Origin: Amphiura filiformis
Lineage: Eukaryota; Echinodermata; Ophiuroidea; Amphilepidida; Amphiuridae
Assembly: GCF_039555335.1 (NCBI RefSeq)
Contig: NC_092636.1
Span: forward strand, 56,475,706-56,539,705
Direction of reading: 5' to 3'
Length of the DNA stretch: 64,000 nt
The position numbers and the translations under genes were made by a program. Below, piece after piece: positions 12,174-22,480 of this stretch. Within the stretch, counting starts at the first letter, position 1. Every line of letters begins with the position of its first letter. A model generated the notes under the pieces. It did no database searches and was not told the DNA's origin. It saw only the letters and a list, made by a program, of their open reading frames with translations.

Positions 12174-12395
12174 TTTCCTATCATATCTCGGAGCCACTGA
12201 GTTATGCTCCGGATTTCCGGAGCGTAAAATAATTTGAGCGCCGGAGCATATGAGTCATTAATATCTCGGAGTAACTGTGCGCCGGATTTCCGGAGCTGAA
12301 TATCTTTGAGTGTCGGTGCATCTGAGTCCATAATATCTTGGAGTAACTGTGCGCCGGATTTCCGGAGCTGAATATATCTGAGCGTCGGAGCCTGA
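12174..12395 (-). repeat. Tandem repeat (period about 75-80 bp) between integrase end and zinc-finger ORF
   Basis: Three imperfect copies share ATATCTCGGAGTAACTGTG, then GCCGGATTTCCGGAGCTGAA and a TGAG-GTCGG-GC segment. Each copy carries the palindrome TTCCGGA. Possibly part of an untranslated leader for the zinc-finger mRNA. Confidence 0.7.
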
Positions 12396-12410
12396 AATTC
12401 ACATTTTTGT

Positions 12411-12992
12411 TTAATTTTTCAACCAGTTTCTTAATTGTTCACCTTCGTTTGGTTTTAGTCTGTCGAAGTGAACAACTTTGGGCTTCGACTGTGGCGATTT
12501 CTGTATTCTGTATACAACATCAGATAACTTAGTTGTAACTAAGTAGGGTCCATCCCACTTGAATTGTAGCTTTGGACATCGTCCTTTCTTCCTTACTTCC
12601 TGATGTAGCCATACAAATGACTCTACTTGAATAGGTTGTGTTATGATACCTCTGTCATAGTTCCTTTTCTGTCTCTTCGCTGCTTGTTGTAAGTTTTCTC
12701 TAGCTCTGCCGTGTACAGCTCTTAAATTGTTCCGCATTGCTTGAGCATAATCTGTCTTCAACACTTTATCTGTTTCTGGCTCCACCGGAGTTGATGATAA
12801 ATCAATCGGGAGTTCCATCTCCATTCCATACAACATAGCATGTGGTGTTTCAGAGGTTGATTCCTGTACGGAGCTTCTGTATGCCATGAGAGCGAAAGGT
12901 AAAACTTCTTCCCAATCCTGTTGGTGCTTCTGTGGATCCAACAGGACTGCAATCGTATTCAGCATAGTTCTGTTGAATCGTTCTATTGTTTT
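12411..12992 (-). pseudogene. Gypsy A integrase C-terminal part
   Basis: The open frame to 12411 starts within the integrase core at TIERFNRTMLNT, which contains the catalytic Glu (ERFNR). It runs through LPFALMAYRSSVQESTSETPHAMLYG to the C-terminal DNA-binding module with WDGPYLVTTKLSDVVYRIQ and VVHFDRLKP, typical of Gypsy integrases of the GPY/F type. The first two Asp of the catalytic triad are on the inverted block that ends near 15330. The segment between the second Asp and this Glu is about ten residues shorter than the D35E spacing seen in element B. Confidence 0.85.
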
Positions 12993-15330
12993 AGTCACGA
13001 AGAAAGATGGCTCCCGGAGATTCTGCTCCGATTATAGATTGCTTAATGAGGTAACTGTTAAAGACTCTTATCCGATTCCCCGGATTGAAGAAACATTGGA
13101 ATCATTATCCGGAGCACAGTGGTTTTCAACATTAGACCTCGCCTCCGGATATTGGCAAGTGGAGTTAGATCAAGAAGCTAAGGAAAAATCAGCCTTTGTA
13201 GTGCGGGGAGGACTATACCAATGGACAGTTATGCCCTTCGGGTTATGTAATGCTCCATCGACTTTTGAAAGGCTCATGGAAAACATAATGGCAGGACTTC
13301 AATGGGAAAGTCTTCTGATCTACTTAGACGATGTGATAGTGTTCGGCAAGACCATAGAAGAAGAGTTTAACAGATTGATGAGAGTTTTTCAAAAACTCAG
13401 ACTAGCTAATCTGAAACTAAAACCTAAGAAATGTGTGTTATTCCAGAAGAGTGTGCTGTACCTTGGACACGTCGTGTCAAGAGATGGTATTGCTACAGAT
13501 CCGGAGAAGATCCGAGTTATCCAGGAATGGGAAACTCCGAAATGCCTCAAAGATGTGCGTGCCTTCCTCGGCTTAGCATCTTACTACAGAAGGTATGTGA
13601 AGAGCTTCTGTGATATTGCCAGACCACTAAACCGCTTGACACAGAAGAACATCGCATTCAATTGGACGAATAGTTGCGAAGAGGCATTCCTGGCATTGAA
13701 GCAGTGCTTAACAACAAGTCCGGTTTTAGCATATCCTACATACTCCGGCCAATTCACTCTTGACACGGACGCCAGTGCATACGGGATAGGAGCTGTGCTC
13801 TCCCAAGAACAGAACGGTCAGGAAAAGGTTATTGCTTATGCCAGCAGAACGCTCACCAGAGCTCAAAGGAATTACTGCGTCACACGAAGAGAGCTACTGG
13901 CAGTAGTCTTCTTTGTTCGGTACTTCAGACCGTACTTATATGGCAGACACTTTACGATCCGCACTGACCACGGATCACTCCGTTGGCTTATCAACTTTCG
14001 AAATCCGGAGGGTCAAGTGGCTAGGTGGCTACAGATACTTGGAGAATACGACTATGAAATCATACATCGCGCCGGGAAGAGCCACCAAAACGCCGATTCT
14101 CTATCCAGAAAACCTTGCTCTCAATGTAATAGGAGCGACTCCGAGAGCGAAACCACTACTCCAATAGAGGAGGAGCCGGAGCCAAAGAGAGACATTACAA
14201 TGTCGGATAAATCTTGCCAATTTCCCCCGGAGCAAAATAACGCTCCGAACTCCGGAGAAGCACGACAAGAGGACAACCATCACCCGCAGCAATACGGTGA
14301 TCATGACTCGACTAAGACAAGCAATGGGAGCCATTCCGGAGCAAGTCCGAGGATAGTACCAAAGAAACAGACATCCAGTAAAGCTGCTCCGAGGAATATA
14401 AGTGAACACACGGATCAAGTAAGTGCTACCGAGCGATCTGTTTCAGCCAGCTGTAATGACTCAGATCAAGTAGAAAGCTCAGCAGTTCCAAATACGCAGA
14501 AGCATGGAACAGCATCCGTTTATAGTAAAAACAGCTCCGGAACAGTGGAATTAACAGAGAGCCAAGTAAACCAGACAAGAAAAGTAAGAGCCATATGTCC
14601 TGCACCAAAATGGACGAATGAAGAAATGAAAAATGCGCAGATCAATGATTCCGATTTGTCATGGCTTTGGACGGCCAAGGAATTAAACAAGAAACCAGAA
14701 TATACAGTAGTATCACCATTGTCAAAAGCTGCTAAGGTCTATTATCTAGAATGGGACCGAATAGAGCTGAAAGAAGGTCAATTGTATCGACGATGGGAGT
14801 CTAATGATGGTAAAGTCATAAAGTGGCAGTTAATTATGCCAGAGAAGTACAAAGAGACTGTGCTTGAAGAATTGCACAACTCCAAAACAGCAGCGCATTT
14901 GGGAGTAAATAAAACCAGGAACAAGCTGAACGAAAGATTCTACTGGTTTGGAATTAGCAGTGACATTCGTTCTTGGCTCCGAAAATGTGATATTTGTGCC
15001 AAACGGAAATCACCTTCTACAAGAAGAAAAGCCAAGCTACAACAAGACATAGCAGGACATCCAGGACAGAGAATAGCCATGGATATCCTTGGTCCACTTC
15101 CCGTAACTCCGAAAGGTAATCGTTACATTCTTGTTGTCGGAGACTACTTTTCCAAGTGGGTGGATGCATATCCTATACCGGATCAGGAAGCAGTCACCTG
15201 TGCCAATAAGTTAACACATGAGTGGATATGTCGGCACGGATGTCCGAGAATTCTTCACAGTGACCAAGGGAGAAACTTTGAAAGCAAAGTTATGGCAGAG
15301 GTATGTTCATTGCTTGGAATAGACAAAACA
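12991..15330 (+). pseudogene. Gypsy A inverted pol block: RT, RNase H, integrase N-terminus and core
   Basis: Part of an 879-codon open frame starting at 12886, whose first ~35 codons are antisense read-through. Real homology begins at LVTKKDGSRRFCSDYR. RT core: FSTLDLASGYWQV, and the catalytic YLDD at about residue 146. RNase H: LDTDASAYGIGAVLSQE at about 292 and TDHGSLRWL. A Ser/Thr/Glu-rich linker follows (roughly residues 420-580). Integrase zinc site: LHNS...AHLGVNK...CDICAK. Core: MDILGPLP (first Asp) and HSDQGRNF (second Asp). Homology ends after GIDKTRT. The protease half of the same polyprotein and the integrase end are on the opposite strand, so this 2.34-kb block has been inverted. 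It has no internal stop. Confidence 0.9.
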
Positions 15331-16500
15331 CGGACTCGGAGAGGCCCAAGGGCTCTCGGATGGCTCAATTATCCCTCTCTTCAACATGTCTTTAACTTGC
15401 TTGTCAGCTTCTGCTTGCATAGCGGGTGCGAGTCGTCTCGGCTTTTGTCGGATTGGTGGAGCATTACCAGTGTTTATCCGATGTTTGACAATGCCGGTTC
15501 TCCCAAGATCTCCATCTCCGGTTGAAAATACATCTTGATATTCCGACAGCAAATCCGCAACTCCTGCGTGGTACTCTTTTGGTAACTCCTGTACGCTCGC
15601 TTCATACAACGTCTGCAGGTGCTCTGGTACATTCTTCTCCGACTTTTGTTTATTTATTTCTTGATCTATCTTGTTCACAGTCTCCCAACCTACTACAGGG
15701 CTTACTGTTCCAATTGCTGTATTCTTCTTTACTGTTAGGTTTGACAGAGTTGGATTGAATACTCTGACGGGTATGTAATCAGGTTTTGTTGTATCTAGGT
15801 CTACAACCACTCTTGCTACCACAGCTCCGGCTTCTTTAAGTTTACTGCTCCCCGGTTCTAGGATTCCGAGTCCTTCAATTCCCGGAGTCTTATTAATTTT
15901 TCCAGGTATGAGCATCTCATGCCCCGGAGGAATTGTTATGTTCTGACGGAGGGTGACTTTGGCACAAAATGTGCGTGTACTCGATGTCTTAACGTTGCAT
16001 TGCACAACCTTGTCTCCGAATCTCAACTGCTCCTTATATGGATCAATGGTGCATTTTGACATATACATGAAATCCATACCCAACATAGCGTCGTTTGTTA
16101 TTTCGGCCACTACTACTGGCGTGAACATAGAAGCGGGTCCAATGTGGACGTTCATTGATGCCCATCCTATAGACTTTAAAGGACTTCCATCTGCTTGTTC
16201 TGCTGCCTCTTTCATGGGAAAAAGAGCAGGCCTTGAATCAACTGGAATACTGTTATACATCTGGACGGAAATAATAGTGTCTGTAGTCCCCGTGTCCACC
16301 AAGTATTCTACTGAGCAGTTGGCTATGTTTCCTTCTACAACTAGAGAGCGACCACGTTCTACATTTTCAGATGTTGGGTTTATTGACGGTTTCTGGTGAT
16401 TTGTAGTCGCATTTCTGTTTACTGTTGGTTTTCCGGAGCCCACGCTACTGATTTCGACCCTTCCGGGGCTCCTACGTTGGGCCGAAAATCGTTTCCCGGA
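15331..16500 (-). pseudogene. Gypsy A protease and N-terminal edge of RT
   Basis: Open frame on the minus strand to about 15307. It has a retropepsin-like site, YLVDTGTTDTIIS, with the partner segment AMLGMDFMY. Further on is the usual pre-RT region YQDVFSTGDGDLGRT and IVKHRINTG, ending at IIEPSESPWASP. There the homology stops abruptly at the inversion edge; the following RT residues are on the plus strand at 12991. The frame opens by -1 relative to gag and overlaps it across 16419-16509. Confidence 0.85.
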
Positions 16501-17067
16501 TGATTCCATCCTCCTCTCGAGCTGCGAAACGTTTGAGGACAGCTTGCCTTATAATGATCCAATGCTCCACACCTGTAGCAACCTCTTCCTCTGCCTGGGT
16601 CTTGTCTACCACTTCCTCGTCGCCTTCCGCTCACTCTGCCGTAGTTAGGAGCTTGTGGGGCTTCTGCCGCTTGTCCTTTCTCAGTAAACTCCGACTGTTT
16701 GCTCGACTCCGATTTCGACGCCTTCTCAGCCACGGTCTTCAACAACCCAATGACTTCCCTCAACTGATCCTCTAATACTCTATCGCTCTGCTCTACACTT
16801 TTCACAAACTTCGTAGGTTGTTTTTGCTTTTCGGTTGTCAAAAACGCTTCTGTCTCTAATGCAGTCTGTAATGCTGCTTCCATAGATGTAGGACGGGAGA
16901 GGTGCACCGCTGATCGTATCTCCCTATCTCGCATGTTACCCATGAAGTGGTCTCGTGCTATCCGGTTCCTGGCTTCTTCTGCCATGCCGACGTAAGCATT
17001 ATCTGTTAGTTTTCTAACAGCTTGTGCAAAATCTTGCAGACTTTCTTGTTGCTGTTGTTGGCGACCA
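16419..17067 (-). pseudogene. Gypsy A gag C-terminal part with zinc knuckle
   Basis: Reading starts at the inversion edge (RGRQQQQQESLQDFAQAVRKL) and runs through AEEARNRIARDHFMGN and an alpha-helical segment (LQTALETEAFL), typical of the end of the capsid region. It continues to a nucleocapsid with basic RRGSGRQDPGRGRG and one CCHC knuckle, CYRCGALDHYKASC. It stops at 16419, past the frameshift site. The matching upstream gag piece lies inverted at 17083-17918. Confidence 0.85.
16491..16497 (-). promoter_or_regulatory. Gypsy A gag-pro -1 ribosomal frameshift site
   Basis: The minus strand reads G GGA AAC in gag phase (codons CCG GGA AAC GAT), a canonical X XXY YYZ heptamer. It lies inside the gag/pro overlap, and pro is in the -1 frame. 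A GC-containing stretch follows. The same heptamer followed by GAT sits at the equivalent place in element B. Confidence 0.75.
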
Positions 17068-17082
17068 CGTGTAACCCGATGG

Positions 17083-17918
17083 AAGATGTGAGCGTTATGA
17101 TGGAATCAAGAATGGTTCATGAATTTGAAACGCCACTGGGATTCAGAAGAGCAACGGCATCCGACCAAGATGTATTTATCCGGGCGCCGATGCAGATCAA
17201 CAAATCTATGAAAGAGGAGCAGCTGACGCAAAGCTATGAAACTCCAGCGGTTCCATATGCATCAGCAAGTGTTAATTATGGACAAAGATCCCAAGTCGGA
17301 GACCACCAGGACGCGGAGGTAGAACAAATGAAGTTGGAGTTGGAGAATTTGAAACAAGAAAGTAGTGAGCTCCGTCAAATGCTAACGGGTCAGGTACCAT
17401 CCGACAGTCATGAGAAATATAAGAAACGGCTCCGACATCACATCGAGTAGTCAGCTCAGATGTCAGAAGGAAGTATGGAGGTGATATGACCCCGGGTAAT
17501 GTCAGCATAGCACGACATAAAGGCAACATCAGAAGAGTCAAAGAAGAAATGTCGGATACAGAATCTGTCGACTCCGAAGAAGAGGAGCCACATCACAGCA
17601 GCGGACCATGGAGGTTAAGGCGAGAAGATTGTATAAATGGAAGGGATAAATTCCGGAGCCGAATGGAGCGGCCTAAGCAGAAACAAATTACGCCCGAAGC
17701 ATTCAAAGGAGACGTGCCTCTACAGGAATACCTTAGCCAATTTGAGTCTGTCGCCACTTGGAACGGATGGACTGACTATTTATGAGCCTTCGTGGTCGAG
17801 CCAGAGGTGTAATTCGACAGCAGGATGAGTGGAGAACAATTACTTATCAGGAGTTGGTAAAGCGCTTAGAAACCACATTCTCCGGCCAAGCAGAACTATA
17901 CTTGGCACAGCTTACACG
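17083..17918 (+). pseudogene. Gypsy A inverted middle block of gag
   Basis: The plus strand here carries gag sequence that belongs between the two minus-strand gag pieces. It reads VSVMMESRMVHEF onward, a coiled coil (VEQMKLELENLKQESSELRQML), an acidic patch, and the capsid start ITPEAFKGDVPLQEYLSQFE with ATWNGW. It ends at ELYLAQLTR. It is in three frames: breaks occur after the TAG at 17448-17450 and at about 17775. The block is therefore both inverted and decayed. Its two edges carry short inverted repeats (CGTGTAA/TTACACG and AAGATG/CATCTT). Confidence 0.8.
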
Positions 17919-17925
17919 ACGCATC

Positions 17926-18486
17926 TTTTTGTGTCCTTTCATGCCTTTTGTCACTCGATTTGTCCAACTGTCCTTGGTTGCTTTTGTCTGGCATATTGTT
18001 CAAGAGAATCGTTTGCATCTCCTGAAATTGGCGTTGCTCCTGCTCTTCTCCCGGAGTTGATGCTCTTGCATACTCCACGTGGTCAGCCTCATCTGAGCCA
18101 CGAGCTGCAACATGCCTCTCCCCTCCGGAGACATTGACCGTCTCCCCGTACTGCTGCTGGGGATTCCTTTCAGCAGGAGACACTGTTTCTGAGCAGAACT
18201 CTGGCGGTGGCTCAATCCTTGGTTGGCTTAACTCACTTACTTTTTGTTTCTCAGTTAATTTTGTCCGTAAGCGTTTAATTTCATCAACGAATATCTGCCT
18301 CTCGTCTTCACCATTCACTCTCAGTAAGTTGATCTCCTCTTGTAAATCCAAACTCCTCTTCGCTGCTTCCTTTGCTTGTAACTCCAACTGCTTATCACGC
18401 TCCCGGAGTCGTTCGATTTCCTCCTCTTGCACCTGGCTGTGGAAATCATCCATCCAATCTTGATCATCGTCGAAGTTGGACGCCAT
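17926..18486 (-). pseudogene. Gypsy A gag N-terminal part
   Basis: Starts at ATG 18486, about 58 nt inside the PBS, with an acidic N-terminus (MASNFDDDQDWMDDFHSQ). A long coiled coil rich in E, K, R and L follows (about residues 20-85), and then a Pro/Glu-rich segment. Homology ends near KRHERTQKD at the inversion edge; the open frame runs 10-12 codons further. N-terminal coiled coils drive Gag assembly in many LTR elements, so that role is inferred. Confidence 0.75.
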
Positions 18487-18543
18487 TCTCTCTGTTCGTC
18501 CTGCAATCCCTGAGATGTTGACACTAGTCCAATGTCACAAAAA

Positions 18544-18560
18544 TCCCACCGCTGCCACCA
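18544..18560 (-). promoter_or_regulatory. Gypsy A primer-binding site, tRNA-Leu type
   Basis: The minus strand reads TGGTGGCAGCGGTGGGA two bases inside the 5' LTR. It is complementary to the 3' end of a tRNA-Leu (…CCCACCGCTGCCACCA). It marks the start of minus-strand DNA synthesis and proves the minus polarity. Confidence 0.85.
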
Positions 18561-18562
18561 AA

Positions 18563-18923
18563 TGTAGCGGAACCGGCCTTCGGTATATATGGTAGCGAAG
18601 TAAGGCCTATGATGTAGTAGGTGTACGAAACATATCGTACCTGACACTGGCAAAGGAAACACTCTCACACTCACAGATATGAGATCAATTGGCTCAACAC
18701 CTTTATTGGGCTTCGGGCTGATCCAAGATCGGAGTGGATTCAGGAGCGGAGAGCGGCGGCTTGGATGCTTAGAAGAGAGGAGAGCTAATTGACCAGTCAT
18801 CGACCAACCACACTTACGGCTACAGACAGACTGGCCCAGAGTGCTATTGCACTCCGCTTATATAGCCAATGAAACCACGTGATTGAAGGAGGCCCTCTAT
18901 CGTCCACATCCATTTCCGCCACA
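18563..18923 (-). repeat. Gypsy A 5' LTR
   Basis: 361 bp, one base shorter than its partner and otherwise identical as far as I compared. TATA on the minus strand at about 18858-18865, next to a CCAAT-type box. Confidence 0.92.
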
Positions 18924-18927
18924 ATAC

Positions 18928-19266
18928 ATAAATTCACCGTAACTTTGGAAGGAAATGAGGGAATTCGATCAGGTTTTCGCTAGTAAATCAACTTGAACTC
19001 GGAAACACAATGACGCAATCGAAGATCATGTGACCGATGCAAAAGGGCACTAATACCATCCATTTCCGGTACGGGTCACCGGGGGGGTCTGTTTAAATTA
19101 AATTTTAAAATAGATGATCGATATTGTCGCATAACGATCATAAACATCAAAGGCCGTGTTTGAGGGACTGCACTGATTAAATCCATTCAAGTGATGACTA
19201 GCGTTGAATAGCGTAATCGGCTTAACCCTATTGAGTGGATTAGGATTTTTCTGTGGAACCTCCTTC
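18928..19266. other. Intron 2 after Gypsy A
   Basis: Non-coding; includes a run of eight or so G near 19080. No feature recognised. Confidence 0.4.
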
Positions 19267-19806
19267 TATAGACGAATCCAACGAGTCAAGTCATGGTCAG
19301 GATTTGGTCGGCCATCTTTGGTTTCCCGCTAGCACCAACCTGGTGTTTTGAGCGCCCGATTGTGCAAATAAAAGCCGCCTAACACCTACAGAAGATGCAA
19401 AGACGAGGAGGGTTAATAGAATAATATATACAATAGAGGTAATCCTGTCGCATCTATTCATACATAGTCCTTTTGTTCATCCATTTGTACATCTATGAAT
19501 AGATGCGGCGGGATTTATACCTGCGGAATTATCTCTATTGTATTATTCTATTAAGCCTCCTCGACCTTCTCTAGGTGTAAGGCGGCTTTTATTTGCACAA
19601 CTGTTGGACTTGTGTTGTAAACTTTAATTCATCATTCTTTTGTCTACCTGCGTTTTCGCTCAAGGTGTAAAACGGGTGATGGAATACAGTTTAAAATTTC
19701 CGCCAAGGCCGAATCATTTCACATTTTGGATGCATTGTAGCCGACGGGGACCCAACTAAAGGCTGCTAGTCAGGTGTAGGAATGCGTGTATTTGGATTCG
19801 TCTATA
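19267..19806. mobile_element. Foldback MITE with TATAGACGAATCCAA ends, copy 1
   Basis: Terminal inverted repeats TATAGACGAATCCAA (19267) and TTGGATTCGTCTATA (to 19806), with TA at both edges suggesting a TA target. The interior has further inverted segments: GCAAATAAAAGCCGCC with GGCGGCTTTTATTTGC, and TATTCATACATAG with its partner. No ORF. About 540 bp. Confidence 0.75.
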
Positions 19807-20835
19807 ATACCAGAGAAGATGTAAAGAAAGGAGGGAGAACGGAATATTATATCCTTGAGATAATCCCGTATGTAATCCTGTCGCACCAATTCATAGTCCT
19901 TTATTCTCAGGTAGTTACACATCTACTTGAAAGTAGCCTTTGATGTGATGTGTGTTGCCGACTACGGTTGATTAATTTTCACTCCAGAATTGAAACCATA
20001 TCCAATGTTTCTATAGATAATCCCTTGAAAGTATGACACGTGTGTGTTAAGTATCTGATGTTGCTCTGAAGGGATACCACACGTGGATACTATAGACGAA
20101 TCCAAGTAGCCAAGTCATGGTCAGGATTTGGTCGGACATCTTTGGGTAGCCGCTAGCACCAACCTGGTGCTTTGAGCGTCCAATTGTGCAAATAAAAGCC
20201 GCCTAACACCTAGAGAAGATGCAAGGACGAGGAGGGTTAATATAATAATAGCTAATAATATATATAATGGAGATAATTCCGCAGGTAATCCCGTCGCATC
20301 TATTCATACATAGTCCTTTTGTTCGCAAGTATACATCAATGCATAGATACCGCGTGTAGTTAATCCGATTATTATGTCACTTCAACAGCGAATAGACCAT
20401 GCTGTGTGTTTTGTCGAAGGGAACTGTATTGTGTTATTCTTTTGTCTGCCTGTGTTTTCGCGGAAGGTGTAAAACGGGTGATAGAATGCAGTTTAAAATT
20501 TCCGCCAAGGCCGAATCATTTCACATTTTGAGTGCATTGTAGCCGACGGCTACCCAACTAAAGGCTGCTAGTCAGGTGTAGGAATGCGTGTATTTGGATT
20601 CGTCTATAAGAAAGAAATTACCTACGGGATTATCTCAAGGATATAATTCCGTTCTCCCTCCTTTCTTCTTCTCTGGTGTATCACACCCGTCATGGGTTCG
20701 AACCCTTTTGTTGTATTTTATTGTTAAACCTAAATAGCGTGATTGCTTTTGAATGAGCGGCAACACACATATTTTGTTTGAGGATAGCTGGATCTATCTC
20801 CTTTTCTTTACATCTTCTCTGATATTGATAATACC
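19803..20835. mobile_element. Outer foldback element interrupted by MITE copy 2
   Basis: ACCAGAGAAGATGTAAAGAA near 19808 and ATTATATCCTTGAGATAATC have inverted partners on the far side of copy 2 (GGGATTATCTCAAGGATATA at 20638 and TTTACATCTTCTCTG near 20810). I infer that the 20091-20608 MITE inserted into this element. Boundaries are approximate. Confidence 0.55.
20091..20608. mobile_element. Foldback MITE with TATAGACGAATCCAA ends, copy 2
   Basis: Same terminal repeats as the 19267 copy, and large shared interior segments such as GGTCAGGATTTGGTCGG and TTAAAATTTCCGCCAAGGCC. About 518 bp, no ORF. Confidence 0.75.
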
Positions 20836-20986
20836 TACCATGATTTTAGCCTCCTCAGCGGTGGAACCGCGGGGACCAGGGGGACCCACACTTTTTTGAC
20901 CGGGAGCCTGCTCCCCTCCACTATAATCAAACCCGTAATGTGTTGTGTGTCACATATCTTGGTGGACATAAATAATTCTCTATTCA

Positions 20987-21170
20987 TACATACACGCTAT
21001 GTAACAGCGCGCGTGATTGGTCGAGAGCCGGGCATAAACAGCGTTTATGCCCGGTGTCCCGGATGTTAGATCGCCGGGTAGGAAAAGTGCAGGAAAATCG
21101 TGCATCTTAGTAACTTTTTGTTATTATTTTGATGAAATAAGAACCACAAAATGTTCTGGTATGTATGAAC
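20987..21170 (+). mobile_element. Small TIR element (TTCATACATAC family), copy 1
   Basis: Starts TTCATACATACACGCTAT and ends GGTATGTATGAA. It contains GGGCATAAACAGCGTTTATGCCC, a short palindrome. The same sequence in reverse lies at about 24002-24206. No ORF. Confidence 0.6.
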
Positions 21171-21280
21171 GGGGTTCATTCATATATTTTCATGACTAAA
21201 CGGTTGTTTATGCCCTCGGGCCGCAAGCGGCCCTCGGGCATAAACAACCGTTTAGTCATGAAAATATATGAATGAACCCC
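21171..21280. repeat. Near-perfect 110-bp palindrome P1
   Basis: Two 54-bp arms around an AA centre at 21225-21226. I find two mismatches, within CCCTCGGG against CCCGAGGG. Arms begin GGGGTTCATTCATATATTTT. It could extrude as a cruciform. Two relatives are at 23799-24001. Confidence 0.9.
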
Positions 21281-21329
21281 TAATTCATGATTTTAGATCC
21301 TGAGTAGCCTTGTTCAAGGCCTTCTAAGA

Positions 21330-21610
21330 TTTCCTTCCATCCTTCATGACCAATTTCGGGCTCACCAAGTCAGTGAGGGCCACAGATTACGGCTACTAAT
21401 GACCGTGCGTACGTTGAAAAATCGAGCTCGGACTGAGTTAACGAACCGCCTAAACGATTCGTCTCGCCCTACGGGCTCGCAGGATCAATCCGAGTTCGAT
21501 CGTTCGACTTACGCATGATTATAAGCAGCCGCAGTCTGTGGCCCTCATATCATGGACTTGGCGAGCCCAAAAGTAGTAGCTAGTAGTAGTGATAGGATTC
21601 AAGTGGTGGT
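21330..21610. repeat. Foldback element
   Basis: GGGCTCACCAAGTC...GAGGGCCACAGATTACGGCT has an inverted partner AGCCGCAGTCTGTGGCCCTC...GACTTGGCGAGCCC about 120 bp further on. No ORF; limits approximate. Confidence 0.6.
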
Positions 21611-22220
21611 CATGAGGGAGAAAATTATTTTCCAACCCCCCTGTGTATGGATAAACCAATCCCCTTTTTCGCTTCTGCTTTGAACACCCAAATATGTTTT
21701 TAAAAATCAATAATAGGGAAAAATAGTCCACGATGGCTTTAATTCGGCCTTCTTTTCACCAATTTTCGGCTTTTTCAAACTAAAGTTGTCAGTACACAAT
21801 AATAGTACCAAAAATAGTCCAGTGACGTAGATTTCTTTTTGACATGGGGGGATGGGGTTGGAAAAAAATTGTTTATAGCTCACCGATATTAATACTGGTT
21901 AAAAATGATGCAACAAGGAAATCTTTTTCGTCTTTTCCCCGCAATATTTATTTTCCCCCACCCCCCCCCCTCCCACGACCAATAAAGCTGGCTATGGCCC
22001 TGATTACGTCCATATTAATGTATTTTTCCTTATTAAAATACAAAGATCTTAGAAACATCGGAGGCCACAGTGACACCGTTTGATACAGGGAAGAAATGGC
22101 CCGTAGTTGAAGACCAGATTTTTAATTGTTGGACTCAGTCCATCATGTCCAGAATTTAAAACCTGACACCACACTCATCGTTCTTTTTCAATTTGTTTTA
22201 TGTTACCATGGTTACTTCAG
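21611..22220. other. End of intron 2
   Basis: Non-coding, with a C-run at 21957-21970. The end ATGGTTACTTCAG is the acceptor for exon 3. Confidence 0.4.
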
Positions 22221-22346
22221 GACGGTGTTTCCCTCAACGGTTTCGTCAGCCAATTTGAGAACCAATTTGCGGAAGGCAAAGTCAACTCCAAATGGGACAA
22301 CATCAATACCATCTCGGTTCGCCTCCCGGAGGCCCTTGTGAAACGT
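22221..22346 (+). CDS. S8 protease exon 3: core of the I9 propeptide
   Basis: 126 nt, 42 codons, phase 0 at both ends. It lies between the acceptor TTACTTCAG|G and the donor AACGT|GTAAGT. It begins DGVSLNGFVSQFE, which continues IPGSFLIKVK of exon 2 exactly as in proteinase K-type propeptides. It contains KVNSKWDNINTISVRLPEAL, the I9 pattern of a strand and turn followed by the last helix. The propeptide folds the catalytic domain and inhibits it until cleavage. No stop or frame damage. It lies 13 kb after exon 2 because of the insertions in intron 2. Confidence 0.85.
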
Positions 22347-22480
22347 GTAAGTTGAAATTGATAAAATTAATTCAGAACTTTAAATAATTTCAAATTTGAA
22401 CAAATAGAAATAGGGTCGTTTCTTCAAAATGAAATGTACACATCCAGTTTCTCATTCACGGTTTACCACCGCGGCAGATT
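22347..22480. other. Start of intron 3, with left copy of a direct repeat
   Basis: Contains TACACATCCAG and CTCATTCACGGTTTACCACC (ending about 22480). The same words recur at about 24589-24651. Confidence 0.5.

Larger units (their letters stand above)
9577..18923 (-). mobile_element. Gypsy LTR retrotransposon A, rearranged internally
   Basis: A 9.35-kb element with LTRs at both ends and target-site copies ATAC (9573-9576 and 18924-18927). Polarity is minus, shown by the PBS next to the right LTR, the PPT next to the left LTR, and gag-pro lying 5' of pol on that strand. Two internal blocks are inverted relative to the rest: the middle of gag (about 17083-17918) and RT-RNaseH-integrase (about 12991-15330). 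The element therefore cannot make a normal Gag-Pol. Its LTRs differ by one base over about 360, so insertion is recent. It sits antisense in intron 2 of the protease gene, the orientation usually tolerated in introns. An accessory zinc-finger ORF lies between pol and the 3' LTR. Confidence 0.9.

Noticed and set aside
12886..12990. N-terminal 35 codons of the 879-codon pol frame
   Set aside because: They are antisense read-through of the integrase end; RT homology starts only at about 12991.
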